Of a stretch of 64,000 nucleotides of DNA, positions 1-11,256 are shown one piece after another. Source of the DNA: Eriocheir sinensis (taxonomy: Eukaryota; Arthropoda; Malacostraca; Decapoda; Varunidae); contig NC_066563.1 of assembly GCF_024679095.1 (NCBI RefSeq), positions 2,624,428 through 2,688,427 of the forward strand, in the 5' to 3' direction. Position 1 is the first letter of the stretch, and each line of letters starts with the position of its first letter. A program made the position numbers and the translations under genes. The notes under the pieces were generated by a model. It saw only the letters and a list, made by a program, of their open reading frames with translations, was not told the origin of the DNA and did not search any database.

Positions 1-24
1 ACACACACACACGCGCGCGCGCGG
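1..24. repeat. Compound (AC)n(GC)n microsatellite, cut by window edge
   Basis: Six AC units run directly into GC units. The tract begins at the first base, so its true length is unknown. Alternating purine-pyrimidine sequence of this kind can adopt Z-DNA. Confidence 0.9.
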
Positions 25-622
25 ATGATAATACCGCCGGGTCCAGATAAATTTTGGTAGCCTGTAAATCGGTCAGTACTGTAGTGGTAGAAATAGGTGG
101 TTTTTATATAATCTACATCTTTCTTATCTCGAAGTGATGACCAATGTTAGCAAATCTTAACGTCTGTCCACCTCTCACATGCCATCCTTCCATAATTGTC
201 TATCGTTATCATAATTTATATTCTCCACATGCACACCACAGAGCGATAGCTAACAGTATTCTGTTGTCATGTTTTTACACTTCTCATCCACCCAGCTCAT
301 CCACAATATAGCAAAGAAGAGGATAGTGTCGGACCATCTTTCACCCGCGGGAGTGATGGACAATATTGGTAAACACTACCTCAAGTGCTTCTCACCTGCT
401 GAAGGGTCGGATATCTGCCGGCGTCACTGTGCAGGAAGGAACCTAAGTCAAAATACCTCACCGTCCGGCCGTAAAGCATTGCGTAACGACCTTAATTAAG
501 GCAAGTCGACGTGCACCCGGGTGTTACTTTCGTAAAAATGGTCATCTACGTCTTAATTAGGAGAGCACGAAGTGTGTATCAGTGAAATTTATGGTCATAT
601 ATTGCAGTGGGCCATAATTACT
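25..622. other. Unique non-coding DNA
   Basis: No repeat, RNA gene or recognisable exon. A 76-codon open frame at 269-499 on + resembles no family I know and is within what chance gives. Confidence 0.6.
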
Positions 623-624
623 TG

Positions 625-705
<81 letters not shown>

Positions 706-748
706 CAGCATGTGGGTGGATGCATGGGTGGATGGGTTGGTGGGTAGG
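623..748. repeat. (TG)n microsatellite with GGTGGATG-like tail
   Basis: About 40 TG units (623-703, one CG interruption near the start), followed by a short degenerate run of GTGGATG/GGTGGG words to about 748. The open frames across it read only as Cys-Val repeats and are not genes. Confidence 0.95.
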
Positions 749-783
749 AGAGAGGGCAGATTTACGTGTTTCCGTGCTTATGG

Positions 784-1070
784 GGATGCGGTGGCCCAGT
801 GGTCAGCGCGGACGTGGTGATACCAAGGACCCAGGTTCAAGTCCCACCGCACGACGCCGTCAAATATCAACCATCGCTCAGTGGCGGACGACTACCCACA
901 TGCCGTCCAGATCTTCAATCAACCATAACTTCAGCGACTTCGGTCAAGAGGATCACCGAGGGGCAGTATGGGCAAGGCACGAGTCATAGTATCACGGCAG
1001 CCACTGAAAACAAAATTCGCCTGCTCCACTACCGCGCTGGGCAACACCTACCGCATAAGAAGAAAAAAAA
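784..1070 (+). mobile_element. tRNA-derived SINE
   Basis: The head has both internal RNA polymerase III promoter boxes. The A box TGGCCCAGTGG is at 792-802, matching the tRNA consensus TRGYNNARNGG. The B box GGTTCAAGTCC is at 834-844. Their 31-base separation is typical of tRNA. The flanking segments TGCGGTGG (about 786-793) and CCACCGCA (844-851) are complementary, like a tRNA acceptor stem. A tRNA-unrelated body follows and ends in an A-rich tail (AAGAAGAAAAAAAA, about 1057-1070). Total length of about 287 bp suits a SINE. CTTAT occurs just before the head (777-781) and just after the tail (1071-1075); this could be a short target-site duplication, but it is too short to prove. I cannot assign the body to a named SINE family. 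It is not a functional tRNA gene because the stem pairing is imperfect. Confidence 0.75.
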
Positions 1071-2102
1071 CTTATATGCATGTTATCAGGGAGTGGTGGA
1101 ACGTGACGGGGGAGGCGCCGGAGCACAGGAAACACGCAGCTCCTACGCGGCGAGGCACGTACGGTCAACACACGCACGCACGCCATTGAGATATTATGCA
1201 AACAATTGTTATTCACCAGCCTCTCCCTCCCTCCCTAAAATCACTTTTCTTTCCCTCTTTACTTCTCTATCTATCATCTATCCATTTATCTATCTATATC
1301 TCTTTTTGCATATATCACCCAGGGCACTATTTTGTGTTCTAAAGATGTCCGAGCTCCATTTGTTTTATGTGCTCTGCTGGGAATTCGGCATCACTCGGTC
1401 TTCACTTCTCTCTCTCCTTCCACTCAATAGTGTTTCGTGAAGAGGTGTGGAGGCGCGATCGTCCACAATGACACATACGCCTAGACATGAGATGAAGAAT
1501 TACTGGGATCCTCATTTTGTCAAACCAAACACCCGCGCATGTACAGGAACTGATTGATCTTTTGGAGATTATCTACGTAAAAATGACTATCACTTCATGT
1601 ATAACTTACGCTGGTTTACATTCAGACTTTCCTAGATGAAATATAAGCAGTTACTTGGCTTCGTTGAAATTTCCTTTAAAATACAGCAATAAATTAGCCT
1701 CGTGGGACACAAATCGAGAATACGTTGCGGTAAAACATGAATAGCGTGAACATTTTCCCATTTCTTGGCGTTCATTGAAACTTCCCTTGAATATAAATAA
1801 ACCGCCGAATAAGGTGACGGAAAGACGCTCCGCTACTTCCCCGCCACATTGTCGGGCTGCCTTTTGCGGTCTGCCTGAGTCTCCCCAAAACTGTGAGCGT
1901 GCCTGTGATAATACCATGACCGCGACGTGGCCGGCGTTTAGGCCCGCAAGCCCCACGGCAGGCCCCGCGCCGCGTCCACGCTGCACAACGGCCTCACTGA
2001 TCATCCCTTTCTCGTCTGATTTAGGAGTCATAAACTTGCGCGATTGTGAGGCGTGGAATCTTGAGTTGTGGCTCCGCGCGGCGAGGGTCCACACTCGCCG
2101 TT
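1071..2102. other. Unique non-coding DNA
   Basis: No recognisable exon. A 147-codon minus-strand frame (1651-2094) contains the two-copy duplication described separately and resembles no known protein. Confidence 0.55.
1655..1800. repeat. Degenerate two-copy tandem duplication (~109 bp offset)
   Basis: TTGGCTTCGTTGAAATTTCC at 1655 recurs in diverged form as TTGGCGTTCATTGAAACTTC at 1765. The similarity continues for about 35 bases. An ancient duplication is likely; the intervening sequence shows little similarity. Confidence 0.45.
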
Positions 2103-2745
2103 AGTGTCCTCGATGGTGACACCCCGAGAGAGGCGTGGCCCGTCTGCGTGTCTCTGTCCCTCGCTCTGTCTGCCCGCCTGATTATACGTGTCTGTTTATG
2201 TAAAGGCTTGTATGCCTGTCTGTATGTCTATTCTGTCTGTCTCGCTTGCCCGTCTATGTGTCTGCCTGTCTATTTCATTTGTGTGTGTATATCTACCAGT
2301 TGTATGTCTGTCTATATGCATGTCTGTCTGTCTTACCTGATATGTCTTTTCGTCTGTCTTACCTACCTGGCTGACTATATGAACGTCTGTTTATGCAAAT
2401 GCCTGTCTGCCTGTCTCTATGTCTGTTTGCCGGCATTAATGTAACAACCAGTCCATTCCCGTTTGTCTACTTTACCTTTCTTTATGTCTGTCCTCTGACA
2501 GGTCAGTTATACTTATATCTGCTTATGTATATGGCTGAGAGTGTTATTATCTACATGTGTATGCGTCTCTACAGTGCTTCAGTCTTATATATCTGTCTAT
2601 GTTTGCCTTTCTGTTTGATTCTTTCTATTATTGTCCGTCTATGTTTTACTTTCTCTGGTATCTCTACAGTCTGGTCTCATACTGTCTACACCACTCACGA
2701 GGTTGTCTGTCTTGGTTTGTCTCATGCTCTTCAGTTATCCGTCTC
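2103..2745. repeat. Degenerate TGTC tetranucleotide tract
   Basis: About 640 bp dominated by TGTC/TGTCTG words mixed with TATG and TGCC variants. It is an old, decayed tetranucleotide microsatellite. Open frames across it are rich in Cys, Leu, Tyr and Val for this reason only. Confidence 0.85.
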
Positions 2746-2954
2746 CCTCCCTCTTTAACCACGCTCCAAGACGATATACAGATTCACTCTATTCTATTTT
2801 CGCATAATTATAATTCTCCTTTTAGATTTATGAATTCATATATATAAAACTGCAGGAAAGAAAGGCGTAAAATTATATGAAGCAAGTGCGCAGGGAGGAA
2901 GAATAAGTGAAGCTTTTTATCTCTATGTTCAACCTCCCAAGGCTATTCATTCAT

Positions 2955-2958
<4 letters not shown>

Positions 2959-3046
<88 letters not shown>

Positions 3047-3180
3047 CCCATTTCTATCCCTCTCCCTCCCTCCCCATTTCTCTCCCTCTCCCTCCCTCCC
3101 CATCTCTCTCCCTCTTTCTATCTCTGTCTCCCTCTCTCTCTCTCTCTCCCTTACTCTTCCATTGCCTCTCCCTCTCCGCT
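2959..3180. repeat. (CT)n microsatellite with pyrimidine-rich flank
   Basis: A pure CT run of about 85 bp (2959-3043) passes into a CCCTCCC/TCTCCC-rich tail with ~30-bp internal repeats up to about 3180. Confidence 0.95.
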
Positions 3181-5732
3181 TGCAAAAATAAAAATTCTAC
3201 CAAATAGCATCAAATACACAAAAAATTACACTATGATGATAAACCATATTTCAGGTAGCAACATCACCTTCCCCTTAGTATCATCACATAACATCATCAT
3301 AATCAAGAAGCACAGAAGCAGCAGCAGCTCCCATCACTGCCGGTCGGCCGTCGGCTACGTAACTCATTAGCGCTGTCCGGTGGGGCCCACGTCCCGGGAA
3401 ATACTATATTCAAGAACGCCTCCGACACCATCACTCAGTCGGAGGGCGGGGGGGGGAAGGAGGGAGGCAAGTAGTGGGGATCTTGTTAATGGGTGGTAAA
3501 TTTTGCTGCGACTTCCTCTCCCTTTCGTACATCTAGCGTCAGGGTGATGTTTTACTTGTCCTTGAGTCTGTCTGTAATTTTCCATTCCTTTCTTTATTTC
3601 AGAAATTATATAGCTTGTGTATTTCTTCTTGGGTGCCATTTCACGGCTGTCAATCTGAGGAGAGGGTATTTTACGGAATTTCCAACCGAATTATCGTGAC
3701 TAACTCCAGGTTGTTCAGGAGGATGGCGGATTCAATCAAAGGGACCGCCCCTAATGGCTCTTAATTGCGACGGAGGACTAATTTTATCTACTTTAATTCC
3801 GTCAGTTGCAGGGAGAGCGCGGGGCCTTCATGCTCTTGGGCGACGTATGATGAAAATAATTCACATAATCTTTCTCTGGGTGTGCAATCGCCCCTTGTCC
3901 TCGAGGAAGTTGCTGAAGGAGGACGGAGAGTGATGCCTCGTGTTGAGTTTCGTGGCGCCTTCCTCCTGTGAGTATCGGACACCCCAGAGACCGAAAGAAA
4001 ACAGAATGAGCGAAAATCAATGAAAGAGCGCGCCTATCCTGTGAAGGAATGGTACACGTCTTTTCCGGCGTTTCATATTGTTATGTCCTCGAGGGTGTGA
4101 GATTGTTTCCTGGGAGCCCGTACCCGGCAGCGAGGGTTCCTGTCCGGCGCCATCCATCACACACACGCCCCTTCATCACGGAGGCGCCCACGACTAAGTA
4201 CCCGCGTTCGATGGTCTATAGCGTCCTTTGCCAGGTAAGCACTCATTAGGAGTATGTTACTCACCGCACCGCGTCACCCGGTACGTATAAATGGAGGTGA
4301 GCGTCCCTTTTATCAACCAGGCCGTGATCACCGCCACCGAATATTACAGGAGCAACAACTCTCCTTGATCGATGCGCTACTCACTCGGTCCTTACGCCGC
4401 CACGGCAAGCACTTTATATCCCTGCTCATCCCGGGCCTCAGCCGCGGCAGTCTGCAGGCGGCACATCTGAGGAGCAAGGCACCGCGGGGTAATGCTGGCT
4501 GTGCGATGGAATGAAGGAGGCGCGCAGGTCCCCAGGCGGCGGAGCGCTCGGGGTCATCTGCATATCTTTACAAGTAACGCTAATAGCTGGAAGACGCAAT
4601 GTGTGCAAAAAGGAGTTGCAGATTGTCTCCTTAACTAAATATGTTTGAATGCCGGTCCGTTTCATAACGCGTATAAGGAATTAATAATAAATGCATCTGA
4701 AAATATTTAAATGAAAATATGTGCTGAGGAACGCATACGTCGTGCTCCGACATAATCTAAATTTGCACTAAAATTCCTACTTTGATGGCGGGAAGTCGGG
4801 GCTCTTGCTTCTCTGGGGCCAAGGACACCCAAGGACGACACCCTCTAAACACACTTGTTTGTTCCTTGAAAATTAAAAGCAATTCAATGGAGTGCTGTTG
4901 AGGAATATTTACCGACAAACTATCGAAATATAGTTTCACTATACATTATTCTGTTATTGGAAATAAATGCCTTAAAATTAGATATCACGGAAGACATAAC
5001 ATTTGCTAAACAAAAAAATAAATATGAGGCAGAATACTAGAAATGTTTATCAACATAACGTTGTTTAGGTATTTTGATCAAGAGTTCAGTAACATTTTAC
5101 ATCACTCCATCGCTGCTATAAGGAATAAAATATTTAAAAATCAATTTACACGAGACATAAAAGATCGCCATAAAAAGAGACAACCAGGGAGCCAACAAAA
5201 CCGTTCAAGAAAAAAAGAAAAGCCCGTCACCGTCTGTCCGCCGGCGGACTGTCGCGGACTATTTACCCGGACACCTGTTACAGGACGCGGCACAAAAACC
5301 GCTCCCTCGCCGGGGCTCAAGAAACAGCTTCCTGCCGATGAGCGATAAAACTACACAGTTCACGGATACTAAAACCCACACTTAGCTACAAGAGAGCGAA
5401 AAGAAATCACTTGCCGATAAACTTCCCACACTCATAATACTACCAATCTCGCTGCTTTTTATAAAGAAAGACCACAACGGTACCGAAGAAACTGATTAAA
5501 TGAAACGTTCCGAAGACCGAAGCGGAAGTCTCCGGGGCAGGAGGCACAACACACAGCCTGCCGGAGGGGAATGACCTCAGCTCTCGTCTTATCTGAAGGC
5601 CAGTCGAGAAAAAACGTACCGCGTGACAACGGAGCTCCGCGAATGAATTACAACGAGAAAATGTAATCTTTCGCAAAAAGAAGCAACTACTGAATTTCAC
5701 GCTTGTGTTCAGCGGCAGTGGCCTGAAGTGAG
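3181..5732. other. Unique non-coding DNA
   Basis: No exon, RNA gene or long repeat seen. Short open frames (60-101 codons) resemble no family. A GGGGGGGG run lies near 3450. 4650-5200 is AT-rich. Confidence 0.55.
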
Positions 5733-5793
5733 GCGGGTGAAGTGGGTGTGGGGTGAGGAGGGTGGAGTGCGGGGGGCGGGGGTCAGTCTGGGG
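5733..5793 (+). other. G-rich patch with quadruplex potential
   Basis: Several runs of three to six G lie within 60 bases (for example GGGGTGAGGAGGG and GGGGGGCGGGGG), with short loops. This fits the usual G-quadruplex pattern on the + strand. It is not attached to any gene I can see. Confidence 0.5.
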
Positions 5794-7431
5794 GAGCTGT
5801 GGTGACCGTAAAATGTCTCAAGAGAAAATTAAAAAACAAAAAGAAAAAAATGCCTTGACTCAAATTAATTCTTCATGCAACATCTGGCATCCAGGAAGTG
5901 ATAAAACACTTTGATTTTTTTCACTTACACGCATGAAATGAAAGCGTAAAAAGGATCACTTTCAAACCACTTCTGAATTCATTAAAAGCCAATATCTAGA
6001 AATGTGCGAAAAATAGGTAACTGGTACAAAATTTCATTTCTTATTATCACTCATGAGAGGAAGCAAGAAGTTAATTGGAACATTTCCTAAAATTAGATCC
6101 GCAATACTATTATTTTTCTTCATCTTGGAGGGAATGTTTCCTCCTTTCCGGCACCAGTGTTTGGCTGCGACACGCGTGTTTCACCTGGACCCACGGCGCC
6201 AAGCACAAAAAGGAGCACCTTGACAACGCCGGTAAATCATCTTTGTCACACCAATCTCGACACATGTTAATATCAATATGGTCGTCGAAAAAAAGACTGC
6301 TGTCGTAGGAAAGTTACATTTACTCAGTAAAGGAGAAGTACAGCGCATTGCAAGTTAAACAATGAATAAAACGCAGCCAAGTGTATGCTTATGAAACGGA
6401 GTCCAGGATGTAGTGAGTTGTCAAAAAAGGCAGTAAAGGAAGGTAGAGCAGGTGTCTCAGTGACAACCACACCTTTCACTTCTCACGAACACCTTCTTGC
6501 CAATTACTCCTCGAGGGGAGGTGTGAGTGCCGCCGCCGCCATTTGTGGTCATGAAGCAGGAAATAATCACAGCCAGATCGAGAGGGAGACACACTCCGCT
6601 GCCATCCCTACCACCCTGTCCTTAATACTGCTGTCATGTCAGCCATACTCCTTCCCTCATTCTCCTTCCCTTTCATTTCCTTGCACCTCCTCCTTGTACT
6701 TAAACATTCCCTCTCGTCATTACTCATTCGCTTAGAGTTTCTTTTCTTATGGTTCTACAACATCCGTTCTCCGCTGCATGTTAAATATAATACTGATGTA
6801 GAGATATGTGTAGTTTCTTACATACAACTGCTTCTATTTATTTTTGACTCTTAATTCAGGCGATAATGGAATGCCTGTGCTAAACGCTTAATAACTTTAC
6901 CCTGAACATCTCAAGGAAACCATTACGTTCAGGTTCCCGGAAAGATAAAAGTGAGGATGAGAATAGAGTCTGTCTGGCTTTGTTCCTGTTCGACGTAGTA
7001 TTCACAAACAAATGTGTTATTACATGTGACCACGCATCCAGATCGAGGTCAGTGATAAAAATATTCTCGTATAAAGTATCGTAATTTTTTGCTCAATGTT
7101 TTTTTGATCTTCACATTTAAGGGTAAGGATATTGTACTTATTTTTGTTTATTATTTTACGTCCGGGTTCCCTTCTCAGCAAATTAGACTGCTTGGCCATT
7201 ATCAGGCAAAACTGTTGTGTGCTAGATAAGTGAGGTCGAAAAGTCGGGCGGTAGTGTTGTAGTGCAGGATGAGGCGCTATAGATTTGTGTTGTTGCTGAC
7301 TATTAAGGTAATGAGACGGGACAATGATGAGGACAATGATGATAGGCGGGTGGAAGGTGGCCAGCGGCATAGTGCCAGTTACGTAAGCTGTGATAGTTTA
7401 AGAGAGAAGCGTCATAAGTTAGTACAGACGA
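5794..7431. other. Unique non-coding DNA
   Basis: AT-rich, with no recognisable exon or RNA gene. 6630-6720 is pyrimidine-rich. Open frames of up to 116 codons (6385-6735 on +, 7020-7370 on -) resemble nothing known. Confidence 0.5.
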
Positions 7432-7542
7432 ACAACCAGATTGAGCGATAAAACTAAATCTACTGACGGGGCAAACATGAAAATGAACACATTGGGAAAG
7501 GCCTTTGTCATGCAGTGGACTAATAATGGCTGATGATGATGA
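7432..7542 (+). mobile_element. RTE-clade LINE 3' end (5'-truncated remnant)
   Basis: The + strand at 7492-7533 reads LGKAFVMQWTNNG followed by a stop, then TGATGATGATGA. RTE-clade non-LTR retrotransposons in many arthropods end with a near-identical peptide (LGEAFV-QWT type) and finish in a short TGA/GAT repeat rather than a poly-A tail; this is family knowledge recalled, not searched. The frame stays open upstream to a stop at 7420-7422, but the peptide there is not recognisable. Only the last few dozen codons and the tail survive. Such 5' truncation is normal for target-primed reverse transcription. A SINE that borrowed an RTE tail would look the same. Confidence 0.6.
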
Positions 7543-8303
7543 GCGTGGTAATGGCGGTGTGTGGCTGGCTGAAGCACTGGGAAGATATTTATCTGGCAAA
7601 CAAAAACGTGTTGGCCGGCAGCCGAGGAGATTGACGTGCAAAGCGCCGCGCGTAAACTGAGCCAAACATTTAGTTGGCCTGATCACGCACTTGATAGCCA
7701 AACTCAGCGAACCGGAACTCTTTTAAAGATATTCATTTGAGGCGCGCGTTGCCGCTGGCCGAGTCACACTCCGGAGAGCAAACCTTAAGGTGGCAATCAT
7801 GGATAACACCGTAAATAGGACTACAAAATTCTGCCGTCATATTTTTTGCTTTCAATATTTGGAGCAGACGTTCAAGGGTGGTACTCCTTCCCTCTCTTTG
7901 GATGAAAATGCGAACGACGAAATGAAAAACAACAAAAAAGACAAGAAAAACTTCTGACCTTATCTCAAAACAAAATGTGTACAAATGCAATTTTCTGGAC
8001 ACGACACTTGGCACGCCAGCATCCTCCAACGGTGGTTGGTTTTTATCACGAACGTGAACGGAAGCCGAAATGAAGGCAACCAGTCATGACAGGAACAACT
8101 GTTTACTACAGTGACTCACCCGGCCGGTCCAGACTCAGCAGCAAAAACTCGGCGTGGAAACACCTCCGCCTCGCCATCCCTCGCCAACTCACCTGGAAGA
8201 GGAAGATACGATGTTACGTCCTACTTGTCTGTATGAGATCATTATAGCGATCAGCGCATCGACATACACCTCCAGCAATACTAATCTAGATAAAAAATAT
8301 GAA
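7543..8303. other. Unique non-coding DNA
   Basis: No recognisable exon or repeat. A 98-codon minus-strand frame (7733-8029) has no low-complexity bias but matches no family I know. Confidence 0.5.
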
Positions 8304-8585
8304 TATCATTCACCTAACATAAAGCAATCGTTAATTTACAGATATCAAAAACAGATGAGCATAATATAATAAGTTATTGGGATGCCCCCCACCCACACCA
8401 CCCCTAACCCAACCACCACCCAAATAATCCCATTTCTGAGGATATGTATATTATTTTGTGGTGGTGGTGGTGGTGGTGGTTGGGTAGGGGTGGTGTGTGT
8501 GGGGGTATCCCAGTAACTTATATCATGTTCACCTGTTTTTTTTTATATCTGTAAGTTAACGAGTTTTATTTTAGGTGAATGATTT
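8304..8585. mobile_element. Foldback inverted repeat (MITE-like hairpin)
   Basis: The left arm (about 8304-8421) is the reverse complement of the right arm (about 8470-8585). By eye, more than four bases in five match, with a few small gaps. Matching landmarks from the outside inwards are ATCATTCACCTAA, CGTTAA.TTACAGATAT, AAGTTA.TGGGAT and CACCACCCCT.ACCCAACC. The central 50 bases hold a short unpaired part and a (GGT)n run at 8459-8479. The inner arms are C-rich on the left and G-rich on the right. It encodes nothing, which suits a non-autonomous foldback or MITE element. I could not define a target-site duplication, so a local inverted duplication remains possible. Confidence 0.75.
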
Positions 8586-8613
8586 ATAAGTTATCGAATC
8601 GTCTTTTTGTATT

Positions 8614-8934
<321 letters not shown>

Positions 8935-9187
8935 GCCCTGACACGCACGGAGACAACACCCCAGACAGGCATGTTATTCTGTTCTATAAAATGGCTCGGG
9001 GACTTGATGTATGGAAGGTAGGGGAGCGAGTGTGCATATAAGACGCCGCTGCTCACTTGCAGAGACGTACGACGCAATAATTTACTAAAACGAAAAAAAA
9101 AAAAACTGTGGAGTCGTTTCCCTCTAGAGCGTCAAGGTTCATTTTTACTTACAATATAATTCACATTCTATAGGAAACATCTCGGAA

Positions 9188-9188
<1 letters not shown>

Positions 9189-9282
<94 letters not shown>

Positions 9283-9324
9283 TTTGTTCCATTCCCCCCC
9301 CTTATCCTACACACACACACACAC
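9189..9324. repeat. (TG)n tract followed by short (CA)n
   Basis: About 45 TG units (9189-9279), then TGTTTGTT and a C-run, then eight AC units (9309-9324). The two tracts are inverted relative to each other across a 30-base spacer, so they could pair. Confidence 0.95.
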
Positions 9325-9879
9325 TCCAGTCCGCATTAAAGCCAAATCTACTCCCGTAAATTCCATCGCATCACACGCATTGAGGAAAGCTTCATAATCA
9401 TACCCTCTTGATGCGCCTCTTCTTCCTCCAGCTCAAAACACACCAATAACACCTTCATAACTCCCCTTCACGAGCTATATTTTGGGAGGTACGTCACCCT
9501 TTAATAAACATCGCAACGGAAAGCACGTACCAAGTCGCCTTAGCATCCAATAGGGAAACATGCGTATATATATATTAGCAGACGTCGCTCATCGCTTCGT
9601 CAGTCTTCCGTGGTTTTGGTAGGAGTGGCGATGGTAACGGTGGTGGTGGCGTAGGTGGTAGTGGTTTAGTAAGGAACGTGACTGTAGGAAACCCATTATT
9701 ACGTGACAAGTAACGTTACGGTGGATCAGGGCGTCCCAGGTAGCCCCAACATGAATTACCTGCACCCAGAAGTTATTAGCGGCACCAGCACCTCGGCGCC
9801 TTTTTTCCCACGACCGCACTCCCTCCCTCTCTCTAATGTCGCCTTCTCTCATTCGCCATTTTTTCTCCCTTGCCTGTTC
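9325..9879. other. Unique non-coding DNA
   Basis: No exon or RNA gene seen. A GGTGGTGG-rich stretch lies at about 9630-9665. Confidence 0.5.
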
Positions 9880-10195
9880 GCCCTCCTCCTCCTCCTCCTC
9901 CTCCTCTTCCTCCTCCTCCGCCTCCTTTAACGCCCGTTCCTCATATTCCTTTCCTGACATCTTTCCCCTATGTCAACTTCTCCTCATCCTGCTCCTCTTT
10001 ATCTTCCCCCTCCTCTTTCTCCTCCTCTTATCTTCCTCTTTCCCCTCCTTAAACTCTTTATCTCTTTGTCATTTTTCTCCCTCTTCTTCTCCTTTTCCTT
10101 CTCCCTCTCCTTTAACTCTTACTTTTCTTCATCCCCTTCTTGCTTTAACATTTCCTCCTCTTCCTCCTCCTCTTCCTCCTCCTGTCTTCACTCAC
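9880..10195. repeat. Pyrimidine-rich region with (CTC)n core
   Basis: CTC/CCT triplets (9889-9929) followed by about 260 bp of imperfect TCCTC and CTTTC words. The 176-codon + frame and 123-codon - frame here are Ser/Pro/Leu or Glu runs produced by the repeat. Confidence 0.85.
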
Positions 10196-10666
10196 TTTAT
10201 CGAGCAATTTTTCTTACAAATGATAATTATTGTTTGCCAAAGTTTCCTCCTCACGTCGCAAGGTATCCCACGGACTTCCCTTCGGATTTCTGCCAGTAAT
10301 CTCCCTCTTCCACTTTTTTATTGTCTCTATTATCTTCGGTTACCAAGAAAATGTGTTTTGTTCTGAAATGTAATACCGCGTAAAGAGGATAAGCACTGTT
10401 GTAGTAAAGTTTGTCTCAATCATGAAAGTATACCTGCCAGAACTGTAAGATAAATGGATAAATTTACATGTCATAAAATAAATATATAAATACAAACAAT
10501 ATTACGATTATAAAATAAAGAAAAAATCATAAGAGGGGGGGGGGGATAAATTTATGGACCACAAAATCAGGATTTATCATAAATCGTTAAAGATGTCACT
10601 GACTTGATATTAAAAAAACATGAACATGTCCCAAACACGCACTGGCACCTACCCTCCCACGTACTA

Positions 10667-10719
<53 letters not shown>

Positions 10720-11060
10720 ACACGTGGGAACCAGACTAACACGGGCACTCCAGGCCGCACATAAGGTAAGCAGCGCTCCGAGGAACACAACAGACCAATT
10801 ACAGGTATCGGGGACCCCCACTGAACACCCAAACAGACCGGCCACGAACACGCGAGACCCGCCACGCCTCCACTCATTATTAGCATACAATGTTTATTAA
10901 GTAATGGTTGACTAATTATTTCTTACACGCCCTCATTTATACGCGAATAAAATTATGAGGAAAGGATCGCTGATGTGATAAGTGTGACTCATGTTGCACT
11001 GGCGTTTGCGTCACTAGGTATCAGATTATGCGAGGGAGAAGGTTTTTTTTATCCATGAAG
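10196..11060. other. Unique non-coding DNA containing a CA tract
   Basis: AT-rich sequence without recognisable exons. It includes an 11-base G run at 10535-10545 and the CA microsatellite listed separately. Confidence 0.5.
10671..10723. repeat. (CA)n microsatellite
   Basis: About 26 CA units with one TA interruption near the 3' end. Confidence 0.95.
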
Positions 11061-11256
11061 TGGTGTTTACATACTTCTTAGCTCATGTTTGTTATGTTAA
11101 AGGAGTCAGGTAAGGAAAGTCAGGATGCTTCACTTCACCAAGAAGATGGAACAGTTTTTTTCTCATTTTTTTACATAGTTCTTAATCTATTTGTGGTGTC
11201 TACATGCTTCTCCGTTCAGGTTGATTGTATTAACGGCGTCAGGTAAGGAAGTCAGG
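11061..11256. repeat. Two-copy direct repeat, 132-bp period
   Basis: The 64-bp segment at 11061-11124 recurs at 11193-11256. Shared words include TGGTGT.TACAT.CTTCT and CGTCAGGTAAGGAA or its variant. A T-rich run precedes both copies, so the duplicated unit is probably the full 132 bp. Confidence 0.75.

Noticed and set aside
1651..2094. 147-codon minus-strand frame containing two copies of a YFKG(N/S)FNE-like peptide
   Set aside because: The peptide repeat follows from a 109-bp DNA duplication; the rest of the frame is unremarkable.
6560..6590. ATCACAGCCAG, similar to the miR-2/miR-13 family
   Set aside because: The match is short, the first base differs, and no hairpin partner is present.
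8234..8256. TGAGATCATTAT, similar to the start of the bantam microRNA
   Set aside because: Only the first ~10 bases match and no complementary arm lies upstream or downstream to form a precursor hairpin.
9035..9070. GCATATAAGACGCC followed by TCACTTGC, resembling TATA box plus initiator
   Set aside because: The TATA-to-initiator spacing is about 18 bases rather than about 30, and no exon follows.
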